Shown here in pieces: positions 35,321-43,991 of a stretch of 51,347 bases of DNA. The stretch lies in the NCBI GenBank assembly GCA_913055895.1, contig CAJXLE010000003.1:1-51347 (forward strand), read 5' to 3'. The notes below the pieces were generated by a model. It was not told the DNA's origin and ran no database searches. It saw only the letters and a program-made list of their open reading frames with translations. This DNA is from an uncultured Bacteroidota bacterium (lineage in GTDB: Bacteria; Bacteroidota; Bacteroidia; Bacteroidales; UBA12077). Every line of letters starts with the position of its first letter. Within the stretch, counting starts at the first letter, position 1. The position numbers and the translations under genes were made by a program.

Positions 35321-35730
35321 AAGGGATGTTTTAAGATTTGCAGTTGGTAAGATAGTCATTTTGCCTTGTGTATGCAAGTCGCTTGATAGATTTGATCACT
35401 TCTGATCCGGGGACTTGGTTTTCGGATTTATTAAGATATTGATATATATCAAACCTATCATGAAAATGTGAAAATGTTATATATTTACGGTATTGCAGAA
35501 ACGGAATGCTCTTTTGGATGATGGAAGAGGTTCGCTGACCGGACTTTGAGGCTTTGTCAGCTCCATGGTCCGATCCAAACAAGAAGGCAACTGTTTCAGT
35601 CTCCGCCGGAGGCGTCTGTTGGTCGCTCATCACCCCTTGTGCCAATGACGTGGACCCGGAAGGAGTTCAAAGGCGTCAAAGGGTTGCAAGGGGCTTGAAA
35701 AGAAGTGGGGTGGGATTTTATCAATTTGTA
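35321..35730. other. Divergent intergenic region (410 bp) with structured leader
   Basis: Between the TPR lipoprotein (minus) and ccsBA (plus). It holds a possible -7 box TATATTTA (35480-35487) and the nested inverted repeats at 35513-35579. The ccsBA frame stays open here from 35554, but the translation (SAGGVCWSLITPCANDVDPE) is not protein-like. Confidence 0.5.
35513..35579 (+). promoter_or_regulatory. Nested stem-loop in the ccsBA leader
   Basis: Three helices stack in order: TTTGGAT (35513-35519) with ATCCAAA (35573-35579), ATGGA (35521-35525) with TCCAT (35562-35566), and GCTGAC (35534-35539) with GTCAGC (35556-35561). All are perfect and nested, separated by internal loops. It lies about 150 nt before the ccsBA start. 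Confidence 0.5.
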
Positions 35731-38700
35731 ATGAGTAAAAACAAACATATGTTCAAGCGCAACAACTTCCTCTTTTCCTCCTGGTTCATGGGGGCCTTGT
35801 TTGTCATCTTTGTAGTGGCCATGGCCATTGCCACTTTTATCGAGAACGACTACGGGGCACAGGCTGCCCGGCAACTGGTATACAACACCACCTGGTTTGA
35901 ACTGATCTTTGTGCTGCTGGTCATCAATTTCACAGGCCAGATCTTCCATTATAAGCTTTACAAACCCAGGAAGGTCACCATCATGATTTTTCACCTGGCC
36001 TTTGTGGTGATCATCATAGGAGCCGGCATTACCCGCTATTTTGGTTTCGAAGGCATCATCCACCTGGAGGAGGGGCAGGCCAAAAATTACTGCCAGACCA
36101 ATGAGAAATACCTGCAACTCTCTGTTGAGGATGCAGCTGGTAAGACCTATTTTACCGATGCCGAGAAGTTCATCATCACGGAGGTCACCTCCGATGATTA
36201 CGACCGGGAGTTCCGGGTGGCAGATAAAAGATACCACCTGGAGTATGAAGGATACATACCCAATGCCCGGGAGACGGTTGTGGATGCCGAGGGAGGGCGG
36301 CCGCTGATCCAGCTTACGGCCAGCCGCGGCATGATGAACCGACAGAATTTTGTCCTGGCTCCTGGCGATACCGTACAACTGGAAGACCTTAAGATGGGTT
36401 TTTTGGAGAGCGATGCCATGGACATCAACATCACCTACCGTCAGGACTCCTTTTATGTTGCTTCCGACTCGGAGATCAGTCGCTTCAGCATGCAGTCGCG
36501 CAAGGCCGTCGCAGGAGCTGCCAAGGGTCCCATCCCCTTGCGGCCGATGTACATCTACAACATCAAAGGCTGGAGGTTTGTGGTCCACAAGGTGTCTTCC
36601 TCGGGCGTGGTGAAACAGATGAGGGGCCGCCCGTCCAGGGGATCTTCGGGCAGTGATTATGCCCTGCAGTTCAACCTGGAGCCGGAAAATCAGGCGGAAG
36701 AACAGGCGGATGAGCAGCCTCAGACAATCTATGTCAAGTACAGCGCCAGCGGTTCCCAGCCCGCTGTGGTGCAAAAGGATGGTCACACCATCCGGCTCGA
36801 CTATGCCCGCAAAAAGGTGGAGCTTCCCTTCCGTCTGAAGCTCGAAGATTTTATCCTGGAGAGGTACCCTGGTTCAAACAGCCCTTCATCCTTTAAAAGC
36901 CGGGTGGTGTTGATGGATCCGGAAGAAAATGTAGAGGCATCACGTCTTATTTATATGAACCACATTCTCAAATACGAAGGATACCGCTTTTACCAGTCGT
37001 CATACGACGAAGATGAAAAGGGCAGTGTGCTGTCGGTTAACCGCGATCCCGTTGGGATGCGGGTTACCTATACCGGTTACGGGCTTCTATTTGTCTTTGT
37101 TGTGATCTCGTTGTTGAATAAATATTCTATGTTCAGGAAGGTGAAAGCCAGTCATTGGAGGGGGCCTGTCAAGAAGGGATCGGCCGTGTTGCTGCTGTTC
37201 CTTCTGGCCGGCGGATCGGCCATGGCTTCCGGCAACAAGATGGTGGTCGACCAGGAGCTGGCCACCGAGTTTGGCAAGGTGCTGGTGCAGGATCGCCAGG
37301 GAAGGACCAAGCCCCTGTATACCCTAAGCCACGACGTGCTGCGCAAAGTGCACCGCACCAACCGTTTTGGTAATATGAATGCCATGCAGGTCTTCCTTGG
37401 GTTGCATTACGACTTTCAACGGTGGAAGGATGTACCCCTGATTCATATAGGGCATAAGGGTGTTCGCGAGATCATAGGCATCAGCGGCGATTATGCGTCG
37501 GTCTCCGACCTGGTCGACATGCGCAACAACAACTATAAGCTGCGGCAGTATGTGCAGGAAGCTTATTCCAAGTCGTCGGCCCAGCGCAACAAATTCGACA
37601 AGGAGGTGATCAAGGTCGATGAACGGGTCAACATATGCTTTATGGTCATCTCGGGCGACATGCTGAAGATCTTTCCTTACCGCGACGGCAGCGACAAGTG
37701 GGGCAAACCCAAAGATGCAGCCAGTCATACCGCAGGTCGCCAGGATTCCCTGTTTGTGAAGAACATCGTGGGGATGTTCCGCCAGGCCGTTGTGCAGGGC
37801 AACCACCAGGAAGCCCGCAAATACATCAGCTCGATACGTCAGTATCAAAGGAAATACGCCAGTTATGAACTGCCTTCCAACCGGAAAATCCGGGCCGAAG
37901 TGTTCTATTACCAGTCGCGTATTTTTGAAAGGCTCTTTCCCTATTATGCTGCTGTGGGCGTTTTTATGCTTGTCGTTATCATGAGCCGCATACTGGCGGG
38001 ACGGCGCAGGTTCGCCTGGCTCATACACACTTTCAGTGCACTGATTGCTTTAGGATTTGTCTTTCATACCGCGGGGCTGATACTCAGGTGGTACATCTCC
38101 GGCCACGCCCCCATGAGCAACGGGTATGAGTCGATGATCTTCGTCTCCTGGGTCATCATACTGGGCGGCTTCCTTTTCATCCGGCGCTCGAAACTGACGG
38201 TGGCAGCTACCGCTGTCCTCTCGTCACTGACCCTGATGGTGGCCCACCTGAGCTTTATGGACCCCGAGATCACCAACCTGGTACCCGTGCTGCAATCTTA
38301 CTGGCTGACCCTCCATGTGTCTGTCATCACTGGCAGTTACGGATTTCTGGGATTGGGTGCCATCCTGGGTCTGATCATCATGATCCTCTATGCGGTGGCC
38401 AGGCCTTCGCGGCACGACAGCATCGTCGATAACATACGCGATTTGACGGTGATCAACTACAAGGCGCTGACCATAGGTTTGTACCTTTTGACCATCGGCA
38501 CCTTCCTGGGGGCCATATGGGCCAATGAGTCGTGGGGCCGCTACTGGGGCTGGGACCCCAAGGAGACCTGGTCGCTGATCACCATCATCGTCTACAGTTT
38601 TGTTATCCATTCCCGCAACATACCCGGCTTTAAGAGCTTGTTCGCCTTCAATTTCCTTTCCCTTTTCGCCATCTCCTCGGTGCTGATGACCTATTTTGGC

Positions 38701-38847
38701 GTCAATTATTACCTCTCGGGTCTGCACTCCTATGCTGGGGGCGAACCCGTGCCGGTGCCGCCGTTCGTGTATATAGCCATCACGGTGGTGGTGGGACTGA
38801 CCATACTGGCCTATTACAACCGCTCCAGACAGATGGCCATAAGCTGA
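35731..38847 (+). CDS. ccsBA: Cytochrome c biogenesis protein CcsBA (ResB-CcsA fusion)
   Basis: 1038 residues. System II haem exporter and cytochrome c synthase in the inner membrane. N-terminal ResB/CcsB part: helices at about 15-110, a large periplasmic domain (TNEKYLQLSVEDAAGKTYFT), and a helix near 445. A second half with further helices carries the CcsA core: FHTAGLILRWYISGHAPMSN, and the tryptophan-rich WGRYWGWDPKETWSLI haem-handling motif near residue 935, followed by FVIHSRN. Natural fusions of this kind are typical for Bacteroidota and epsilonproteobacteria. The ATG at 35731 begins MSKNKHMFKRNN before the first helix. Confidence 0.94.
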   Translation: MSKNKHMFKRNNFLFSSWFMGALFVIFVVAMAIATFIENDYGAQAARQLVYNTTWFELIFVLLVINFTGQIFHYKLYKPRKVTIMIFHLAFVVIIIGAGITRYFGFEGIIHLEEGQAKNYCQTNEKYLQLSVEDAAGKTYFTDAEKFIITEVTSDDYDREFRVADKRYHLEYEGYIPNARETVVDAEGGRPLIQLTASRGMMNRQNFVLAPGDTVQLEDLKMGFLESDAMDINITYRQDSFYVASDSEISRFSMQSRKAVAGAAKGPIPLRPMYIYNIKGWRFVVHKVSSSGVVKQMRGRPSRGSSGSDYALQFNLEPENQAEEQADEQPQTIYVKYSASGSQPAVVQKDGHTIRLDYARKKVELPFRLKLEDFILERYPGSNSPSSFKSRVVLMDPEENVEASRLIYMNHILKYEGYRFYQSSYDEDEKGSVLSVNRDPVGMRVTYTGYGLLFVFVVISLLNKYSMFRKVKASHWRGPVKKGSAVLLLFLLAGGSAMASGNKMVVDQELATEFGKVLVQDRQGRTKPLYTLSHDVLRKVHRTNRFGNMNAMQVFLGLHYDFQRWKDVPLIHIGHKGVREIIGISGDYASVSDLVDMRNNNYKLRQYVQEAYSKSSAQRNKFDKEVIKVDERVNICFMVISGDMLKIFPYRDGSDKWGKPKDAASHTAGRQDSLFVKNIVGMFRQAVVQGNHQEARKYISSIRQYQRKYASYELPSNRKIRAEVFYYQSRIFERLFPYYAAVGVFMLVVIMSRILAGRRRFAWLIHTFSALIALGFVFHTAGLILRWYISGHAPMSNGYESMIFVSWVIILGGFLFIRRSKLTVAATAVLSSLTLMVAHLSFMDPEITNLVPVLQSYWLTLHVSVITGSYGFLGLGAILGLIIMILYAVARPSRHDSIVDNIRDLTVINYKALTIGLYLLTIGTFLGAIWANESWGRYWGWDPKETWSLITIIVYSFVIHSRNIPGFKSLFAFNFLSLFAISSVLMTYFGVNYYLSGLHSYAGGEPVPVPPFVYIAITVVVGLTILAYYNRSRQMAIS

Positions 38848-38905
38848 CAGTTGTTGCAGGTTGACGTGGAAAACATCTTTCCTGTAACGGTTTTTGGTGG
38901 TTTTC

Positions 38906-38936
38906 TTGCAGGGTTGCTCAGGATTTTATAACTTTC
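38906..38936 (+). promoter_or_regulatory. Candidate promoter of the ROK kinase gene
   Basis: TTG (38906-38908), 20 bp, TAACTTTC (38929-38936), seven of eight bases of the usual -7 box. Start near 38943, leader about 140 nt. Confidence 0.4.
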
Positions 38937-39084
38937 AGCGCTTAAATTTTTTGTCCGTCACAGGGAAAAATTCTTGGCCAACAGATCATTTCACCTGGTC
39001 TGCTTGCGCCTTTTTTCTGACAGGCAGCAAAGGTGATATGAAGAGAAAGGCAGCGAAAAGAAACACCGAAAAAACTTAAAGAGC

Positions 39085-40053
39085 ATGAGCGACCAAAATA
39101 AGGAGATTGCCGTAGGTATTGATATTGGCGGGACGAACAGCCGCTATGGCATTGTCACCGGCACGGGAGAGGTTCTGAAGCACGACCGTTTTCCCACCCG
39201 CTCCTATCCCAAGGCCGAAGGTTTTGTCAGGGCAATAAGCCGCAAGATAAAAGACCTTTTGAAGGACTATGAAGATTATACTTTTAAGGGCATTGGCATT
39301 GGAGCCCCCAACGGCAACTACTTCCGTGGTACCATAGAACAGGCTCCCAACCTGGGATGGAAAGGAGTTATCCCTTTTGTCGATCAGTTTAAGAAGTATT
39401 TCAATGAGCGGGTGGTGCTGACCAACGACGCCAATGCAGCGGCCATAGGGGAGATGATGTTCGGTGGTGCCCGTGAGATGAAGAATTTTATTGTCATCAC
39501 CCTGGGCACCGGCCTGGGCAGCGGATTGGTGGTCAACGGCGACCTGGTGTACGGCCACGATGGCTTTGCAGGCGAGCTGGGCCACACCTTTGTATACCTG
39601 GACCAGGGGCGTAAGTGTGGCTGTGGGCGCAGGGGTTGCCTGGAGACCTATGCGTCGGCCCAGGGCATCAAAAGAACAGTTTTTGAGCTCATGTCCGAAA
39701 GTGTCAAGTCAAGCGAGTTGCGCAACATATCATTCTCCGAGATGACCTCTGAACACATCTTTCATGCTGCAAAGAATGGCGACCGCATCGCCAAGGAGGC
39801 TTTCGACATCACCGGCCAGTACCTGGGCATGAAAATAGCCGATGCGGTAGTTCATACAAGCCCGGAAGCCATCTTCCTCTATGGCGGACTGGCCAAGGCG
39901 GGCAACCTGATCCTCAATCCCACCATCAAGACTTTCGACGACCATGTGATGAACATTTTCAAGGGCAAGGTGTCCATTTTATCCTCCGAGCTCAACGGCA
40001 AACAGGGAGCCATCCTGGGCGCCGCCGCACTGGTGTGGAAAAAGAGAAAATAA
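39085..40053 (+). CDS. ROK family glucokinase-like sugar kinase
   Basis: 322 residues. ATP-dependent phosphorylation of glucose or a related sugar in the cytoplasm. Phosphate-binding VGIDIGGTNSRYGIV (10-24), catalytic Asp in LTNDANAAAIGE, LGTGLGSGLVVNG, and the zinc site CGCGRRGCLETYAS. ROK repressors are excluded because there is no N-terminal DNA-binding domain. Followed by a strong terminator. Confidence 0.92.
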   Translation: MSDQNKEIAVGIDIGGTNSRYGIVTGTGEVLKHDRFPTRSYPKAEGFVRAISRKIKDLLKDYEDYTFKGIGIGAPNGNYFRGTIEQAPNLGWKGVIPFVDQFKKYFNERVVLTNDANAAAIGEMMFGGAREMKNFIVITLGTGLGSGLVVNGDLVYGHDGFAGELGHTFVYLDQGRKCGCGRRGCLETYASAQGIKRTVFELMSESVKSSELRNISFSEMTSEHIFHAAKNGDRIAKEAFDITGQYLGMKIADAVVHTSPEAIFLYGGLAKAGNLILNPTIKTFDDHVMNIFKGKVSILSSELNGKQGAILGAAALVWKKRK

Positions 40054-40134
40054 GTTCCGTGCCGCCCCTTGGATAAACATGGCACAGAACGAACCCTACA
40101 CAGAGCCAACAACAAGAAATGAGCAAATAAAAAA

Positions 40135-40168
40135 GCCGGCGTCATCAGGGAATGACGCCGGCGTTTTT
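40135..40168. terminator. Strong bidirectional intrinsic terminator
   Basis: 11-bp perfect stem GCCGGCGTCAT (40135-40145) with ATGACGCCGGC (40152-40162), preceded by an A-run and followed by GTTTTTT. Ends the ROK kinase transcript and, read backwards, the sugar operon on the minus strand. Confidence 0.85.
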
Positions 40169-40219
40169 TATGGCCGTGCCGTTTAATAACGGTTGTTTGG
40201 TGTGAAACCTGGGGCCCTG

Positions 40220-41140
40220 CTATCTCCCGCGGCTCAAGGATTCACCCACACCCTCCAGCAGCTTTTTGGTGGCAGCGATCCCTTGTTTTTCACCGAGCCG
40301 GCTGCCTTCGTATTCTATGCCTATGTATCCGTGGTAATGGGCATCCCGCACGATTTTTAGGATGCGGTGAAAGTCCATGGTGGTTTCGTTGCCCTGTTCA
40401 TCAAAATCGTAGGTTTTGGCGCTCACTCCTTTGGCCCAGGGCATCAGCTCACGGATGCCTTTGTAACGGTCGTACTTTTGTCCTTCGCCGATGGTGAAAT
40501 TGCCAAAGTCGGGCAGCGTTCCGCAATTGGGCATGTCAACCGAGCGGATCACCCCGGCCAGCCATTTGCCGTTGGAGGAGTGTCCGCCATGGTTCTCCAC
40601 CACCACGTTGATGCCATCGTGGGCAGCCCTCTCCGAGAGCCGGCCCAGCCCATCAATGGCTGCACGGGCAACCTCCTGCGAATCGCCGTGGCCCCGGGCA
40701 TTGACACGAATGGTCTGACATCCCAGGTATTTGGCCGTCTCGATCCATTTGAAATGGTTTTCCACAGCTTTCTCTCTGGCTGCATTGTCGGTGTCGCCCA
40801 GGTCACCTTCGCCGTCGACCATGATCAGCACGTTGTTGATGCCTTCGTTGACGCATATGTTGCGCAGCTCAGAGACGTATTGCAGTTTGGTGGTCTTGAA
40901 GAAGGTGCTCACATATTCCACCGCCCGGATGTCAAATTCCTCCCGTGCCACCCGTGGAAAATCCAGGTTGGTCATCTTACCGCTGTTGATGGTTCGGTGC
41001 AGCGACCATTCAGCCAGCGACAAATCGAAGAACAACCCGTCATCCCGCTGGTCATTGACCTTTGGGGAAACTCCCGACAGCAGGCCCATGCCGGCACCCG
41101 CTGCCAGGAGATTTTTTAAAAAATCCCTTCTGTTTGTCAT
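40220..41140 (-). CDS. Secreted sugar phosphate isomerase/epimerase-like TIM-barrel protein
   Basis: 306 residues from the ATG at 41140, which starts with a twin-arginine signal (MTNRRDFLKNLLAAGAGMGL). The xylose-isomerase-like TIM barrel has the metal/substrate residues in VVVENHGGHSSNG, LPDFGNFT and GYIGIEYEGSRLGEKQGI. Members act as epimerases, isomerases or, as recently shown for relatives, on 3-keto sugars. The frame runs upstream to 41377 inside the DUF1080 gene, but the Tat signal fixes the start. Third gene of the Gfo-DUF1080-TIM operon, 11 bp after DUF1080. Confidence 0.88.
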   Translation of the reverse strand: MTNRRDFLKNLLAAGAGMGLLSGVSPKVNDQRDDGLFFDLSLAEWSLHRTINSGKMTNLDFPRVAREEFDIRAVEYVSTFFKTTKLQYVSELRNICVNEGINNVLIMVDGEGDLGDTDNAAREKAVENHFKWIETAKYLGCQTIRVNARGHGDSQEVARAAIDGLGRLSERAAHDGINVVVENHGGHSSNGKWLAGVIRSVDMPNCGTLPDFGNFTIGEGQKYDRYKGIRELMPWAKGVSAKTYDFDEQGNETTMDFHRILKIVRDAHYHGYIGIEYEGSRLGEKQGIAATKKLLEGVGESLSRGR

Positions 41141-41151
41141 ACCAGCCTTGC

Positions 41152-41937
41152 TTAGAGTTTCTTGAGTTTGATGTTGCGGAACCATACATCGTTGCCATGG
41201 TCCTGCAGGCCGATATAGCCCTCGCGGTACTTGCCGAAATCTTCGTACTCGCTGAACTTGCTCTTTTTGACCATCTCCTTCCATTTGTCGGTGCCCAGGT
41301 GGTACTCGAGGATCTTCTCGCCGTTCATCCGGTGCACTACGGTGCCCTGGTAAACCATGATCTCTACCTGGTTCCACTCGCCTGCCGGCTTGGCGTTTTG
41401 AGGCTCGGGAGCGATCAGGTCGTAGAGAGCCCCTGCCTTCCGGCTGTCGCCCAGCTTGGCATCAATATGCCGTTCGTTATCCAGCACCTGCATCTCGGGG
41501 GCCGACTGCCATATGGGCTGGTCTTCCACTTCTTTGGCCAGGTAGAAGATGCCGCTGTTGCCTCCCTTGGAGATCTTCCACTCCAACTTGAGATGGAAAT
41601 CCTTGAATTTTTGATCATAGACGATGTCGCCTCCGGCTCCGCCGGCTTCTCCCTGTCCCGAGCCTATACAGCGCAGGGCCTGGTCTTCTATGACCCATCC
41701 GCTGTCGGGGAAGGCAGCATCGTTGTAGCCCCTCCAGCCATCAGTGTTTTCGCCGTTGAACAGCATTTGCCATCCTTCCTCCTTTTCTTTCTCGGTTAGT
41801 GTGTTGGGTTGGTCCATTTCCTTTTGTTTTTGGGATTCCTGGTCTTCTTTTTTTGTGCCCTGTCCGCATGAGGTGAACAAGAATGCGGCCATTATCAGGC
41901 CTATAAAAAGATTGGTGTTTAAGCGGTTCATTTTCAT
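41152..41937 (-). CDS. DUF1080 lipoprotein (3-keto-disaccharide hydrolase family)
   Basis: 261 residues, lipoprotein Cys24 (FLFTSC). Concanavalin-like beta-sandwich of the DUF1080 family: LFNGENTDGWRGYND, GGDIVYDQKFKDFHLKLEWK, GNSGIFYLAKEVEDQPIWQS, and the C-terminal GYIGLQDHGNDVWFRNIKLK. Family members hydrolyse or lyse 3-keto-glycosides. It lies between the Gfo/Idh/MocA oxidoreductase gene and the TIM-barrel gene, which fits that role. Confidence 0.9.
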   Translation of the reverse strand: MKMNRLNTNLFIGLIMAAFLFTSCGQGTKKEDQESQKQKEMDQPNTLTEKEKEEGWQMLFNGENTDGWRGYNDAAFPDSGWVIEDQALRCIGSGQGEAGGAGGDIVYDQKFKDFHLKLEWKISKGGNSGIFYLAKEVEDQPIWQSAPEMQVLDNERHIDAKLGDSRKAGALYDLIAPEPQNAKPAGEWNQVEIMVYQGTVVHRMNGEKILEYHLGTDKWKEMVKKSKFSEYEDFGKYREGYIGLQDHGNDVWFRNIKLKKL

Positions 41938-42097
41938 AAGTATGTTTTTTGTTGAGACATGGATGTTGGTTCGGTTTTTATTACCTGTTTCGGTTTTGGA
42001 TTAAGCCGGAGTTTTCCGGTATGTGCCGTAGCCCGGGGTTTTTGATCTTTGCCGGCTGCAGCATCTTTTGATTAGAGCACAGAGCGTTGTCCTTTTC

Positions 42098-43585
42098 TTA
42101 CAATTTCCATCCCTCCCGGTAGCTGTGTTTGATGTACCCTTTGGCAGCCTGGTGGGCGTTGATGGTTTTGTACTGCGTGTCGAAATGGGGATGGCCGTCG
42201 ATAACCTTGAACTCATCGGTGGTCACCACACGGATCTCGTCGTCGGGATCGATGTTTTTGAACTTCATGTTGGTGCCATCCCACAACAGCTCCCGCTTAA
42301 GGTCCTGCAGGCGTGTGGCCACAACCCCCATCAGCACCATCTCGGTGAGGGGACCTGCATAGTCGAAGTTGGAGCTGGGCATGGTTCTGTTGCCCGGGCT
42401 TTCTTTGCAGGCCCTGGCCCAGTCGCCTATATGGCCTTTCTCCACGCGCCGCAGCTGTTTGGCCGGTCGCCTGTACGATTTGTCATAGGAAAGGGGCAGC
42501 AGGAAGGGGTTGCGTCCGTAAGTGCCGCACATCAGCTTGCCCTTGGTGCCAACAAAAAGGCATCCCCCGTTGTGGTCGCGTCCCATGATCTCACCTTCAG
42601 GCAGCTCAGGCGGACGCTCAGGCAGCAGTCCACCGTCGTACCAGTTGACTTTCACCTCCGGCATGTTGACCTTGGGCATGTTGGCCCTGGCCGGGAACTT
42701 GTAGCGGACAATCTCCGATTGCGGGGGACTCTCCGTGTTGATGGGCGAGGAGGAAGCTTCCACGCTGGTGGGATACTGCAGCTTCAGGGCTTTGAAGATG
42801 GGGTCCATGATGTGACAGGCCATGTCGCCCAGGGCACCCGTGCCAAAGTCCCACCAACCCCGCCAGTTCCAGGGGTGGTATACTTCATTGTAGGGCCTGT
42901 AGCTGGCCGGTCCAATAAAAAGGTCCCACTTCAGGTGATCGGGCACCTCCATCTCCTTGCCGGGACGTTCCAGTCCCTGTGGCCATATGGGCCTGTTGGT
43001 CCAGGCATGGGCTTCGCGGACCTCCCCGATGGCCCCGTCCCATATCCATTCGCACACCTGGCGGATGCCTTCCCCGCTGTTGCCCTGGTTGCCCATCTGG
43101 GTGACCACGTTGTACCGCCGGGCTATCTCGGTCATCTGTCTTGACTCCCATACCGAATGTGTGAGCGGCTTTTCGCAATACACATGCTTGCCCATCTTCA
43201 TGGCATGGATGGAGATGATGGCATGGGTGTGGTCGGGAGTGCCCACCACCACCGCATCGATCTCGTCTCCCATCTCATCGAACATCTTACGCCAGTCGTA
43301 ATACTTCTTGGCGTTGGGATACTTCTCAAAGGTCGATTTGGCATATTTCCAGTCGACATCGCACAGGGCCACGATGTTTTCATTGGCGAGTCCTTCGAGT
43401 ACCCCGCCACCGCGACCTCCAACGCCAATGCCGGCAATGTTGAGTTTGTCGCTGGGGGGTGTGTGCCCCAACCCGCCCACCACGTGGTTGGGCAGGATGG
43501 TGATACCCGCTACCGCCGCCCCCGTGTTCTTAATGAAGGAGCGCCGGGTCATCTTGGAAGGTTTTCTGTTTTTCTCCATATCCAT
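42098..43585 (-). CDS. Tat-exported Gfo/Idh/MocA family oxidoreductase
   Basis: 495 residues. Twin-arginine signal (MTRRSFIKNTGAAVAGITIL, residues 12-31), then a NAD(P)-binding Rossmann fold (LNIAGIGVGGRGGGVLEGLA), the HVYCEKPLTHS motif with the catalytic-region EKP, and TQMGNQGNSGEGIRQVCEWI typical of the exported Bacteroidota subgroup. Such enzymes, with tightly bound cofactor, oxidise or reduce sugars in the periplasm, for example at C3. First gene of the three-gene operon; 160 bp separate it from DUF1080. Starts at 43585 or 43579. Confidence 0.92.
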   Translation of the reverse strand: MDMEKNRKPSKMTRRSFIKNTGAAVAGITILPNHVVGGLGHTPPSDKLNIAGIGVGGRGGGVLEGLANENIVALCDVDWKYAKSTFEKYPNAKKYYDWRKMFDEMGDEIDAVVVGTPDHTHAIISIHAMKMGKHVYCEKPLTHSVWESRQMTEIARRYNVVTQMGNQGNSGEGIRQVCEWIWDGAIGEVREAHAWTNRPIWPQGLERPGKEMEVPDHLKWDLFIGPASYRPYNEVYHPWNWRGWWDFGTGALGDMACHIMDPIFKALKLQYPTSVEASSSPINTESPPQSEIVRYKFPARANMPKVNMPEVKVNWYDGGLLPERPPELPEGEIMGRDHNGGCLFVGTKGKLMCGTYGRNPFLLPLSYDKSYRRPAKQLRRVEKGHIGDWARACKESPGNRTMPSSNFDYAGPLTEMVLMGVVATRLQDLKRELLWDGTNMKFKNIDPDDEIRVVTTDEFKVIDGHPHFDTQYKTINAHQAAKGYIKHSYREGWKL

Positions 43586-43991
43586 GGTTTTGAAGTTTAT
43601 AATGGGATCTGCTTCATTTTTTTATCGGGCTGGTTGGGCCGCAATGATGAGAAGGAGTTGAGAGTTATGCCAACAATGGTTCGATGATGTGGGGCAGGCA
43701 GTTGAGCATACTGGAAATGCCCCAGGCAACGACAAGGTGTATGCTTTGTTAATGTCCTTTTAGCAAGCATTTTGTGTAGTTTGGCATGTAGGGTGTATGG
43801 CCGGGTTCCCATAATATGCTGGTTAGGGGCAATATACAAAAACTGTAGCTTAATACCAACAGAATACGGGATATATCAACCACATTTATTTTGATGGCTT
43901 CATCGGCCGGCCCGGGCAGTCATACCCACCGGCCGGCTTCATCACGGGGCATTGATCGAGGTGGAAGCCGTGGCTGCTGTGGCAGAATAGC
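43586..43991. other. Intergenic region (406 bp)
   Basis: Between the Gfo/Idh/MocA gene start and the asnA stop, both on the minus strand. It holds the hairpin at 43904-43935 near asnA and must hold the promoter of the sugar operon, which I could not place. No gene is supported. Confidence 0.5.
43904..43935 (-). terminator. Candidate asnA terminator hairpin
   Basis: CGGCCGG (43904-43910) pairs with CCGGCCG (43929-43935) over an 18-nt loop, 57 bp after the asnA stop. No T-run. Confidence 0.35.

Noticed and set aside
35554..35730. N-terminal extension of ccsBA by 59 codons
   Set aside because: The extension has no protein character and overlaps the structured leader; the ATG at 35731 is right before the first membrane helix.
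35596..36786. Open frame of 396 codons on the minus strand, antisense to ccsBA
   Set aside because: It lies opposite the clear ResB part and has a shadow-type composition.
42068..43144. Open frame of 358 codons on the plus strand, antisense to the Gfo/Idh/MocA gene
   Set aside because: The sense strand has all family motifs; the antisense product is His/Gly/Val-rich low-information sequence.
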